DNA of 64,000 nucleotides from Areca catechu (lineage: Eukaryota > Streptophyta > Magnoliopsida > Arecales > Arecaceae): NCBI GenBank assembly GCA_021397845.1, contig CM038040.1, positions 64,682,088 to 64,746,087 on the forward strand. Direction: 5' to 3'. Position numbers and translations under genes: made by a program. Under the pieces are notes generated by a model, which was given only the letters and a program-made list of their open reading frames with translations, was not told the DNA's origin and did not search any database. Of this stretch, positions 11,675-22,499 are shown one piece after another; within the stretch, counting starts at the first letter, position 1, and every line of letters begins with the position of its first letter.

Positions 11675-13247
11675 TGTTGATCCCTAAAGTGATTTTGATA
11701 ATAACAAAACATTGGAGCATACATTTAGTCATCTAACAACTCTTCAAATGATTGACAAGTTTTTGTAGGACAACTACATTGACACATTTTTCAATTCCTA
11801 CAATCTTTAATATTTTGTGTTGAGTTGTGAATTATTTAGAATCTTGTAAAGAAGAACTCTACAAAAAATTTCTATTAAATACAAGTTCAAAGGTTACTTC
11901 TAGTAGTCTTTCAAGCTTCAAGTTTTCTTGATTTTATTGTAAAAAGTGCTTGAAGAAGACTTTAAAGCATGGGACAAGTGTTCTGGAAGTTTGAAGCTGA
12001 TCTAGTTGAAGAACCACATTCGAGCCGACTGGATGAACAACCCAGCCGACTCTGGCACTGGCACTAAAGACAAGTTCTCTGGCACGCAGATCCAGCCGAC
12101 TGGCACCAAGATCCAGCCGACTCATCCAGAACAAGGTTGAGAACATTATGAGATTCTCAAGAATCCGAGCCAACTGGAATCAGATCCAGCCAACTCATCC
12201 AGAACTCAGTTGAAAATGGTCCGAGAAGCCTTTGAGATTCCAGCCGATTGGAATTCAGTCCAACCGACTCGTCTAGAGTGAGGTATTTTCTCAACTGGGG
12301 AAGCTAGCCGACTAGCACTCAACCAAATCGACCCGAACTTCATCCGAGCTGACTTGAAGTTTGTCCGAGCCGACTGGAATGACGGGGTCACCTCCAACGG
12401 CTAGTTCCAGTTCTCAATTTTTGAATTCCAAAAGTGCTCCAACGGTAACCTGTCACCTCCCAACGGTCTACAACGTTCAAAATCAAGGGAAGGTAGTTGA
12501 AGTCTCTATAAATAAAGTATGAGAACATCTTTGGAGAGACTAATGAGCAAATAATGATTTATTAAACATTTATTAAACACTTATTGAAGTGAAGTGAGAG
12601 AGCACTAGAGCTTTAAAGTTTGTCTTCAAGCCTGCAACAACTCTTACCAGAAGCTTGAAGCACCTTTTGAGGAAAGCAAAGAAGCCATTGAAGTGCATTG
12701 AAGAGCATTCAGTGGATCTTCACTCGAGCTGAATTGGCAACCACCCAGACAACAGAGTTTGTCTTTATTGTTACTTTTTTAATCTATCATTTAGAATATC
12801 TGGGTTATTGGTGAGCCCTGTTATAAAAATCAAATAGGTTACTTTGGTGAGCCTTTAAAACCAGAGTGTAGAGGTTTCTTTGGTGAGCCTAGCTAAAAAC
12901 CAAAGTATAAAGGTTTTAGGTGAACCTGTAAAAACCTAGCTTGGGTTTCTTTGGTGAGCCCGGTTTCAAAAACCAAAGTGTAGAACAATCCGACTGTATT
13001 CCGGTTTGGGAGATATAGTGAAAATCCCGAGTGGTGAACTTGGGTATTGGATGTAGGAGCTGGGTTGCTCCGAACCACTATAAATCTGCTTTGTTTGTAT
13101 TGTGTTTATTCTATCTTTTAGCTTCTGCTTTCATTCTTTGATTAACACAGCACCTAACCACTAATTGGAATTACTTGTGCACATATTCACGAAAATTTTG
13201 TAATTCCCAATTCACCCCCCTCTTGGGACTAAGCCACCTGGGCAACA
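11675..13247 (+). repeat. 3' LTR of the Sirevirus-like element (1573 bp)
   Basis: It is the partner of 2084-3678, starting TGTTGA and ending GCAACA, followed by the target duplication CCTTC. It keeps seven RCCGAC motifs in U3 (near 12024, 12045, 12095, 12116, 12263, 12307 and 12369), against three exact copies in the 5' LTR. Confidence 0.93.
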
Positions 13248-15337
13248 CCTTCAGCTTGGGCTCCCCCACCTTGAATCTTCTCCTGAACCGGGATCGAAGT
13301 TGGAGCCACCCCAAGATCTTCGACTGAGGTAAAGGCCTCTTCTCCCGGACACGGCACCTCTTTGGCCTCTTCCGTGGCTTCGGCCTTCTCCTCCTCCTTT
13401 TCTTTTTCTTCGACTATGTTAAAGGAAGGGATGCCAAAGAGATCAAGGTGGGGGAAGGCCTCCTTTACCTTGGAAAGTCCATCGTTGAAGCCATGCGGGT
13501 AGCCGTACAGGGATGCTTCATTCATCTCCTCCTGGAACTGTAAGGATTTCTGGAAATCTACTACGGCATCATCCACCAGCTTTCTCAGGGACGCGAACTC
13601 TCTCTTGGCTACTTCGGACTCCAGAACTACCTTTTCGACCCTCCTGGCAGCTTCTTACGTTGCCTTGGTCAAACTCTCTATCCTCTCTTGATTCTCCTTG
13701 GTAGCTTGCTCCAAGGAGTCGACTTGCTTTTTGCTCTTCATCCACCCTGCCCCTTGTTCCGCTATTGTCAATTGGGCACTCTTCAGTTCACTCTTCAGCT
13801 CTTGGACTTCAGCATCCGCTCAAGCGAGACGGTTTTTCATGGACTGCCTCAGCTCTTCGGCCACCTCCTTTGCAGCTTTGGCCGTGTAAAGTTTTTCCTT
13901 GAGGCCGTGAATGAGACTGTCAACATTTCCTACACCTTCCTTCATAAAGGTAAGGTCATAGACCAACTGCATCGAAAGTATGGAGTTATGGATCGAATAG
14001 TTCTCAGAACAAAGGAGATGGCAAGGACCATACATGTTGCAGGGTGGAAAAAGCAGAATTGGACACCCTAGAAAGGTTCCATCTTCGGAGAACTGCCAAG
14101 TCGTGAGGCAGCAATGTGCTCTTCAGTGCCTGCTTGGCTACAACGGGGACTAGCAGTCCCTCCGTAGGTGAAAGCTCCAAAGAATTCGCCGAATGGCTTC
14201 CGGCTGGGGAAGCCCTGCGAGCAAACTCTCCCTTGACTTGCCGCCCTTTGCCCATATCAACTGTAGGGGGGCAAAGCGATGGCATATCCGCCACCTGAGG
14301 CGGACTCTCCCTTGTGCGAACCAGGGAGGTAACCTCCGGTGGAACTTCAACTGGATGAGGTCTTGACGGGGCCCCTTCCGAGGGTACCCATCTTCCCTTG
14401 AGGTCTCCCGGGAAGATGAAGTGCTCCGGTCCCCCTCAGGACCATCTCTTCGGGCCTTCTTCCGAACTACCGACCTTGTGAGAGGGGCTTGAGCTACCCA
14501 CTTCCCAGAAGTCTGACGGAGCCAGCTCATACCAGGCTTTATTCCGCCACCTACAAGCAGAGAAATTTCTTTAAATCGACTGAGCTACAACAAAAACAAG
14601 GAAAGAGGGGTAGAAATTCCCACCACTATACCTAATGTGCAGAACTTGCTAATCCCCGTAAGATAGAGATTTCTCTCCTCTAATAACTCATGGATAGGGC
14701 CGACTTCCGAGTCGATCAGAAGATCATAATCCAACTGGTCAGCCGCCAAGACCTTCTTCCCATCATTGGCGGTTAGACGAGGCTTCTTCCAAACAGTGTC
14801 AAAGCCTCATGGATCAATGGACAATACAAACACAAAAATAGGTTTCCACCCGTGGATGGCACTGGGCATGTCCCTGATGATCTTGCGGCCCGGTCGAGGG
14901 CCGATCACTCACCATCCGCTACTATGGAAATTTCTCTTGAGTACAAAAAGGGCTATGAATAAGTTGGTCCTAGGCTCTATGTTGGCAATATGGCATAGAA
15001 CCAGAAACTTGTAGACGTTCCGGATGCTATTCGGGATCAATTACGCCGGCACCACTTGGTACAGACGAAAGATTCTGATGAGAAAAGAATGCAGGGGAAG
15101 TCAAAGGCCAACCTTCAGATGGTCTTCGTACATGGCTAAGCACCCAAGAGGAGGTTTGTTTGCCCATTTCTTAGGTGCGAGGAGAATGAAAGGAAACCCC
15201 TCGGGAACACGATAGCATTCCTGAAGAAGAGTCGTCTTTCCCTGTGAAACTGAACTAGGGATCGACTCCGGACCTACTACGTCACCGGCTCCCGAGGGCC
15301 CAACTTGTCCCTCCTGACTTTCTACAGCTTCTTCCAT
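13248..15337 (-). pseudogene. Antisense accessory gene A of Tat-1 (PF04195-like plus coiled coil), decayed and split by Copia
   Basis: On the minus strand an ATG at 15337 opens a frame with the conserved motif MYEDHLKVGL near 15130-15101. Stops at 15101 (TGA) and 15041 (TAA) interrupt the domain that resembles the 'putative gypsy type transposon' family (PF04195). Further down, 14294-14004 and 14035-13820 hold fragments in several frames, and 13820-13580 is a strong coiled coil with stops. The last open part (13576-13248) ends with YPHGFNDGLSKVKEAFPHLD and an acidic tail, and continues at 2083-2036 beyond the Copia element. The gene faces away from the 3' LTR toward pol, as in Tat-2. Function is unknown; the coiled coil suggests self-association. 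Confidence 0.65.
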
Positions 15338-15883
15338 GACAAAGGAATGAAATAAAAAGGTAGAAGGAAGATTCTACCTGCAGAATAGACCGGTAGTCAA
15401 AAACAGGGAAGGCTGAGCGAAGAATGAGGCGAGGTTGAAGAAGCTTCCTCAACTGGACCTTCTCTCTTTCCCAAAAGGAGACTAGAAGTCTCTGAAGTCC
15501 CATCAGGTTGATTTGACAAAGGGCTACCCAATGAGGTAACCCATCTTGAACCAGCGACCAGGATGAAGTGCATCCACCCTCCAATGGGCAGGGAGAAGTC
15601 ACTACAACCACCCAAATCTCAACCGAAAGATTGGCTGAACCATCACACAACAGGAAAAGAAGAGATGGCCCCAGGGCCGCTCGCTCTTTTCTTCTCCCCC
15701 AACCAGGAAGCGACAGCTGTCCACTACCTGATTCCCAAATCAACCAGTAGTCATGATGAATAGTCCAATCAGAGATCTCATGATCATCCACTGCATTATC
15801 CCATAGGAGGAAAATGACAAAACATTGGTACTCTCACTTCTCGAGGCAAACCTTCGCTTTGACAACTGAGAGTAGGGGACAAC

Positions 15884-16706
15884 TGTTGGGATATCCCGGT
15901 CCAAGTACGAACCGAACACCGATTCGACTGGCCGAAGACCTTTCCTCCAAACCAACGACTTCGGACCTAGAAAGTTCAGGCCAACTACGGAAAACTCAAG
16001 GCTCTCCGCCGGTCCACGATGTCCGAAGGCAAGACCTTCGGATTATGTCTTCGGCCCTAACCGAAGACCAGGCTTCTCACCGGCTTCCGAAGACATGCTC
16101 TTCGTTTCCTACCGAAGACACGATCTCCGGCCCTTGGTAAACACCAAGTCCTTGACTCATGAAGAAGACAGGATCTTCGACCGAGAAGATCCGACGACGA
16201 GGAGATTCCCGATTTAATTATGAGAATCTTCCTAAGCAGGAAAAATCTGAAGACGGATCCACAATCAATCTTAGATATGTAACAATAACCAACGGTTACT
16301 ATCGACTATCTCTATGGCACGATCATGGTGCGCAACTCTGGCTACCACGCCTCCGATTTGGCCAAAATCACTCAATGACAATCCATGATTGCCAATTATG
16401 GAGAGAAATTGGTTCCCCGTAATCACTAGGAGAGGAGAGAGCCTGCAGGCTGGATGGCTTCCTATAAATAGCTGTAAGAGGAAATGCTCGAGGTAAGAGG
16501 CACAATACACTCTAAATTCACAGAGTCTTTCCCTCCGCTTCTGAAGGATCTTCCCCATTCTGTGGCTGGGGCCCGTCTCTGACTTGGGCATCAAAGTGTC
16601 CCCCGCCGGAGCAACTCCAGCAAGGAACCTGTTTTGTAGGTAAACCAGGAAGCGGTCCTGTGGTGCAGCAGCTCCGACCGGCCGGAACAGGGACTCCACG
16701 CCAACA
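15884..16706 (+). repeat. 3' LTR of Tat-1 (823 bp)
   Basis: It starts TGTTGG and ends CCAACA, an inverted terminal pair typical of LTRs. A purine-rich tract (GAGAGTAGGGGA) precedes it. TATAAATA lies at 16463-16470 on the plus strand. U3 is rich in short CCGAAGA/TCTTCGG repeats (about 15920-16200). DNA beyond 16706 changes abruptly to AT-rich sequence. Because the 5' LTR is outside the window, the limits rest on the terminal motifs alone. Confidence 0.7.
16463..16470 (+). promoter_or_regulatory. TATA box of the Tat-1 LTR
   Basis: TATAAATA within TTCCTATAAATAGCTG, followed about 30 bases on by the presumed R region. It shows that the element is plus-oriented. Confidence 0.6.
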
Positions 16707-17017
16707 TCTATCATTGATAGAGATAAGACTCCTTAGATATGGCCACACATATACATGTTTATTTATGAATTGCATGGTTTTAGTTTCATGTGGTTGATTA
16801 TTATCTGTATGTGATTGTTAGTATAATTATTTATAATTTCTATATTATATGCATGTAACAAATATTGATGGCTTTTTGGATGTTTAGAATATGGTTGATT
16901 GTTTGAAAAGGAATATAATTTTATTATAGTTATGTGGAATAAATAAGATTTAGTATAAGAGAACGGTATTGTACAGTGCTAGTTATATTAATTGTGGATA
17001 GCTAATTATAGGCATAA

Positions 17018-17564
17018 ATTTTGTCACAACCTAAGACCTCATCCAACAAGTCTAACTACAAGATATTATTTAGATTTCTTAGATATATATAAGTATCCAA
17101 GATCTACCTAATATATAACCGATATGAGATTAAACACACACCTTCATATTTATGTGAAGACCATGCATGCCTGTGTTTAGTTCCATATTGGTTATATACT
17201 AAGTAAATCTTAGATACTTGTATAGGATCCAAGGAACCCTAATAATACCTTTTAGCAAGCCATTTTGGATGATGTTTTATATTGTAATAAATGGTTTCAG
17301 AGTGAATTTGGTACATAGTTTATTTGGACCGAAGGATATTGCAGCATGGATCCATTGGGACTAACATGTGAATGGATCGTGATGTGTATAGTTAAATTTG
17401 AATAGATTTGAAGTATCCTTAACCTAACGATGATGTTAAGGCTCAAATAATGAAGAGTACATGAGGATCATATAGATGTGTTCATTCACACATCAACTAC
17501 ATATACAGCATCAAGAAATCCAAAAACTAATAGTTTTAGGTGAGGTCTTGGTTGTGATAAAAGA
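17018..17564. mobile_element. Candidate MITE of about 547 bp with terminal inverted repeats
   Basis: The left end TTTTGTCACAACCTAAGACC (17019-17038), continuing CTCA, is matched in inverse at the right end, where the reverse complement of about 17542-17562 reads TTTATCACAACCAAGACCTC. Inside, arms at about 17089-17140 and 17173-17222 are themselves roughly 85% inverted copies around a 30-base loop. There is no coding capacity. No clean target duplication was found, so the superfamily is open. Confidence 0.5.
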
Positions 17565-17608
17565 AAAGTACAACATAGGTGAAGGAATTTTACTCAATGA
17601 TGGCCCCC

Positions 17609-18043
17609 ATTTTTTTTTTGATGAATAAAAAGGGAGGGAAGGAGTTAGACCCCGGGCATGGCCACCCCCAGACGGTCCCCCAATCCCAGCCAGGGAATGT
17701 TACGTCAACCTGACTACCACCGGTGTCAGCCTAGTGAACGGGATTTATTATATATATCCCTAACTTTTTCACTACCACTAATCAATAGGGACTCCAGAGT
17801 TATTTTATTAATTTTTCTCTTTTTCTTGATTTTATTTTCGAACTATTTTTCTATTTTTTATTTTATCCCCGGACTTTCTCGTCGAAATATGTCTAAACCA
17901 AGACTCAAACCCCAGCCAGCTCGTCGAAATATGTTCAAACCAAGACTTGAACCCCGTCGAAATATGTTCAAACCAAGACTCGAACCCCTGCCAGCTGCTT
18001 GTGAAAAAAGTCTCACAACCAACTGCACCACTTACCAATGATT
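17609..18043 (-). mobile_element. tRNA-derived SINE with three tandem B boxes
   Basis: A perfect 13-bp target duplication AATGATGGCCCCC flanks it (17596-17608 and 18044-18056). Read on the minus strand, the head has an A box (TGGTGCAGTTGG, near 18020-18031) and a B box (GGTTCGAGTC), and the element ends in an A-tract (the T-run at 17610-17619). Between about 17878 and 17997 a 35-42-bp block carrying the B box is present three times. tRNA-type A and B boxes direct RNA polymerase III. No part codes for protein. Confidence 0.8.
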
Positions 18044-18056
18044 AATGATGGCCCCC

Positions 18057-20454
18057 TTAAGATTGAGTATAACATGAAAACTTTACCTGCGCCGTACATT
18101 TATGTCCATTAGGTCATGAATTTTGAGAGTTCTTAACATAGAGCTGTGCACAAATCTCAAAGTTCTCTTTTTTGCATTGCACTCAAGAACGCAAGTCCAA
18201 CTAAAAGTTTCCAATGTGTATTAGAACTAAATCTCACTAGTATAATATAACACCATTTAAGGTCAGTTAATCTCTCCTCCTAAGAAAAAATAAACTAATT
18301 ATCAGAAGAAGAAGAAAAAAAAAGGTTTCCTTATTGTTGTTATAATTTGCACAAAAATTCACTACGAGCACTCAATGATACTAATTAATCTCTAGCCAAC
18401 AAAAGATAGTTGAGTTGTCCTAAAACCCCAAGTTAAGGAGTTGTCCATATGGCTAAGGGGTTGTCCTAAAGCCCCTAGTTAAGTTCATTTAGACAACTAA
18501 GAAGACTTAATTAAATCAGTTTTACATTGTATGAGCATGATGTGTATCCTCGACTATGTGGGCAGGCCCATTTGGGCTTGTTCATTGCCCATGCTTCGTA
18601 CAATTTTGCTCCTTTCTTGAAGGCATTTATTAGGGAGACTGTAGTGCATAACACTTGGAATGGAAATTTTGTTTCCTCTTACAACAAGGGACCCTTCTTA
18701 TCACTATTTGGGGCCAATTCTTGGACGAATTCCTATATTGCTGTCAACTCTTCATAGCTTCATGCCAAAGTTCTAATCGAAACCAATAAGATGAGAAGGC
18801 CATATGCTCTGGTATTTTATATATATATATATATATTATTTATTGAAGAAATAAGGTAGCTTCGTTCTAAATTTCTTATTCTGATTCATTTATTGATCGC
18901 ATAGAATTTATGCTGACGTGTGTTTGTGAGTTCATTTTAGCATTTAGTTTCCAAAACCATGCATGGTTCATTAGATTTTTTGAGAGACATGCATGCTATG
19001 GAATGTAAACATCATACAAAAAATTTTATATGCCACATGCCTAATGGAGATTGGTGCAATACATATAGTGACATACGTGGGGCTCGATGATTTAAGAAGC
19101 ATTATGTTGGTGTAACTTTTGGAATGATACTAGCATATAATCCACGCATTATATTTGTTGCAGTTTTTTTCTTCTTTTCCAACTATTCCTAAAATTCAAT
19201 ATTGAGTAGATAACATAAATAGATTATAATATAATAGATATAAGAGCCTAGTTATTTCATAAAATAAGTTTTTGATGTAATAATTATGATGTACTATCAT
19301 TATACATCCATCAATGTAGTAAAATAATAAGATCATGATCCAACCTATATATAATTAATTTATATATTCAGACTATATTTAACTATAATATAATAGGATC
19401 ATCAAGGATTGTACTTTCACTTTTAAATAAGATCACAATCACAAAAATGCAGTAAAAATTAATAAAATAATGGTGCAATCTCCAATGACTTGCATGCGAT
19501 ATGAGCATATGTCACAGTATAAATTAAAAGTACCTTCATATATTTAGCAAATATGGTAATTAATTAATAATACTACTGATTCTATATTAATTTATCCGTA
19601 TTTGTGAAAAGTTCTTTATTTTATACAATTTAATAAGGTACTAAACTTCTTATATGTTTATATATTTTGCTAGCAAACCATATTAAATAAAAGCTCTATA
19701 TACTTATTAGACCTCTATTAATAGTGTTATTAATATAAGCATTAAGTTGACAAATGGAGAGTTTTATGCAAGCAAAGCTTTTTATTAAAGTATATATTTT
19801 ATGCAAGCAAATCTTTATATATCTATATATATATATATATATATATATAGTTCCAATTCAGAAGTTAGGTCTATACATATGACTAGCAATAGAAAAAATA
19901 ATTAAATACAATATATGCATGTTTGTGAGGCCTAAGAAGTGCCTCTTACATCAAATCACTAGGTGATCAAGCACCATGATTTGCCAATAATCACCCTTTC
20001 GCTTACCCAAGGGCACGAGCCTTACAAGAATAAAAACATATAGAATCCTCCCGGCTATGATCGAGCTATCTATTCATGATTAAATGTAAGACCCTACGCC
20101 TAAGATCGATACAATTATCCTCAATTAGGATCGATAAGACTAAGCCAAGACCTTGTTATTAGACATGGTTATTATATTGACTTCAGCCATTGAAGGGTTG
20201 GTTTAATTAATTTTGTTTTGTCGTGTATATGGAGAACCATAGATATATACAATTACTTGCCATCTTTTGGCGTTTGCCCACACCGACAAGGTGCATTTTC
20301 AAATGCTATGTAGGGTTTGGGAATTCGGAACGTTGTTGTCTTGTGGTCAATTTACCAAAACCCTTGCGGCAAAGGTTGCACAACCCATCCAATAAAAGCC
20401 AACTCCTCCCTCCTACTTTTTTTGAAAACGTCTCAAACGGCACTCTTCTCGGTG

Positions 20455-20456
<2 letters not shown>
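18057..20456. other. AT-rich intergenic DNA, no gene recognised
   Basis: Contains (TA)n tracts at about 18818-18836 and 19824-19848. A 76-codon open frame at 18527-18757 has no recognisable domain and I do not call it a gene. The stretch at about 19930-20150 has higher GC but no clear structure. Confidence 0.6.

Positions 20457-20530
<74 letters not shown>
20457..20530. repeat. (CT)n microsatellite, 74 bp
   Basis: A pure CT dinucleotide run. Open frames reading through it are artefacts of its stop-free composition. Confidence 0.95.
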
Positions 20531-20533
<3 letters not shown>

Positions 20534-22300
20534 CTTTTCTTTCATGCACATCCATCCATCTCTGTGTGTTATATAGACCTTCACGTGAAGCAAGCCAGGG
20601 ACTGGTTCGCTTAGCGTGGGAAGAATTGTGAACTTGACACATCGGGCAATATATATATAATTTCTTTGTGTGTTGGATATCTTATAGAAATAAGACAGCA
20701 AACTTAAGCTTTCTGAGATATATATTCCTTTTTACGTATTGTATTTATTTGAGTTGGTTTTGTTGGTGGAGGACGAGCTAGGAACAGTGAAGAGCTACCA
20801 GGTGTATTTCTTTCTTATTTTCCAAACTTTTTTATAGTATTCGGGACTACTGTGATTTAATTTTCTATGGTCAGCAAATTTTTCTTGCTGACTACTTATG
20901 TACAACTGGTTTACTATTTTTCTGTCAATAAATCAAGGTGGCAGCTATATATGCTGCTTCCTCCAACATTCAAAAAAGATATTATTGCATTCACAATATG
21001 ATGAAATTGTCGATTGATGCTGGGGATCTCTATAAAATACCTGTTCCTTTTATATGTTAATTAATGATGCCATTTATTAGAATTTCTTTTTTCTTTTTCA
21101 AGAGCAGTCACTAGAACTACAAAAGTCTTCCATCTTTACTTTATTTGCAACCTTGTCTTCTCACAGGCATCGATCTTTATCATGCAGTCTTGCCCTTTGT
21201 TCAAATCATATGCTCTCATGCATCTTTCACAGTCCACATGATATGATAGATCATTGCATCTGACTTTTACCATCAACAAAATTCATGTACAAGCGTTGCT
21301 GAAAATAGTTAAAATACATGACCATAGGAATCGGTAAGGGATAGTTCAAAGTCCTGTAGATAGGGTAGACTGCAAGCTGTAAAGCAGTTGAGTTGCAGGG
21401 ACTGAAATCTAGCTCCCTTGTTTGGAAGATGGGATGGGGGGAGCAGTAAGAAGATGAGAGGGAGGAATGCATGGCTCGAGAAGGGAGGAAAGCAAGGATG
21501 GGAGGGAGAAGGAGAGGAGATAGAGGGTGTAGGAGAGGTGAAGGCAGCAAGACCGAGTTCCAGCAAGTCCTTTGCATGCGTTCATGCCACCGTTTTGAGT
21601 ATCTTTACAATAATTAAGCTCAACACTACCATGGCCAACAAGTAAGATTTCTAGGTTGTGATCTGAGAATCCCAGCTTGCATGTATTTATTCCAGCTATG
21701 AGGAGGGGGTGAGCGAGGGATAGGAGAAGAATGAGAACAAGCTAGGAAGGAGATGCGAGGAAGGCCGATGAGAAGGGAAAGGAGAGGAGAGAAATAGATA
21801 TGGAAGAGCCCTGGTCTCTGGCAGGGTGCAAGTGTGGAAGGAATCTGGAGTCAGGGTATGACAGGGACCGCTTAGAGAAGTGGATGGATGAAGAAATAAC
21901 ATGGGAGGAGTCGGGGGTTTTTGGAGGGACATGGAAGAGGGGGAAGCCTCAAAGGGGTGCAAAGAAGTCCGAGGACATCAGTTGGAGGTCAATTAGGCTC
22001 CAGCACTTGTGCATGTAACTCATCCCACAGCCAATTTCAATTTGGCTACAAGTCAATTAAGCTGCAGAAAAGTAAGAAATTCTTAGATATATAGACTTGG
22101 TCTGAAATATGATATCTTTTTATTGGCTTTGTCTATAGCATGCATGCTTAACTAAGTCTACTTAATTAAGCTACAAGCTTTAAAATGATTGTGATTTTTC
22201 TTCAAATAGAATAGCAAATTAGAAATATTTAGCATGCATGGGACAATTGCATGGCTCATTGTTTAGTAGGACCAAGGCATGCTTAATTGGGGATAATTTA
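20531..22300. other. Intergenic DNA with two purine-rich blocks
   Basis: No gene recognised. The plus strand is strongly purine-biased at about 21410-21545 and 21700-21960 (GGGAGG/GAGAAG mixtures), each preceded by ordinary AT-rich DNA. Open frames there look like composition artefacts. Confidence 0.5.
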
Positions 22301-22339
22301 CAAATTTGCCATAATTTAATCCCCATTTTTAAGATTTAG

Positions 22340-22490
22340 GGTGGGTAGTCCCACTAGTACCCCCTACCTATCCAAATCTTAACCTACTAGCTAGTTAGAT
22401 CGAGGGACAAACTTCTCTTAGAATTGAACCCTCGTCCTCTTACATAGAGGGTGAGATGATGTACCATGGAGCTATATGCTTGAGTACTAG
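22340..22490 (-). mobile_element. Possible tRNA-derived SINE fragment
   Basis: The minus strand has a tRNA-like head: TAGCTCCATGG (near 22473, A-box-like) followed about 40 bases later by GGGTTCAATTC (near 22420, B-box-like). The body runs on for some 80 bases. No target duplication or poly(A) end was found, so the limits are approximate. Confidence 0.4.
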
Positions 22491-22499
22491 ATTGACCTT

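Larger units (their letters stand above)
2084..13247 (+). mobile_element. Sirevirus-like Ty1/Copia LTR retrotransposon, 11.2 kb, degenerate
   Basis: The element starts TGTTGA and ends GCAACA and is flanked by the perfect 5-bp duplication CCTTC (2079-2083 and 13248-13252). It has two LTRs of about 1.6 kb, a primer site with TGGTATCAGAGC two bases after the 5' LTR, gag, pol in Copia order (protease, integrase, RT, RNase H), an env-like region after pol and several polypurine tracts. That combination is typical of Sireviruses (SIRE/Maximus). In about 222 aligned LTR bases (near 2386-2608 against 11976-12198) I count 19 differences, 17 of them transitions. All coding regions carry stops or frameshifts, so it cannot move by itself. 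Confidence 0.92.
1..16706 (+). mobile_element. Tat-1: 3' part of a Tat/Retand-like Ty3/Gypsy element, interrupted by a Copia element
   Basis: The right end is an LTR (15884-16706) with a plus-strand TATA box, so the element reads left to right. Its gag-pol would lie left of the window. The internal DNA seen here holds a tandem repeat and two decayed coiled-coil genes on the opposite strand, one with a domain like the 'putative gypsy type transposon' family (PF04195). Antisense genes between integrase and 3' LTR are a known trait of Tat-lineage elements (Grande, RIRE2, Retand). Bases 2084-13247 belong to a later Copia insertion. The assignment rests on architecture and on similarity to the complete Tat-2 element at 38643-53815; the 5' LTR and pol are not visible. 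Confidence 0.7.

Noticed and set aside
18527..18757. 76-codon open frame
   Set aside because: No recognisable domain, no promoter or splice context; could be a remnant but cannot be supported.
20223..20701. Open frames of 104-131 codons
   Set aside because: They consist mostly of a (CT)n run read as Ser-Leu or Glu-Arg.
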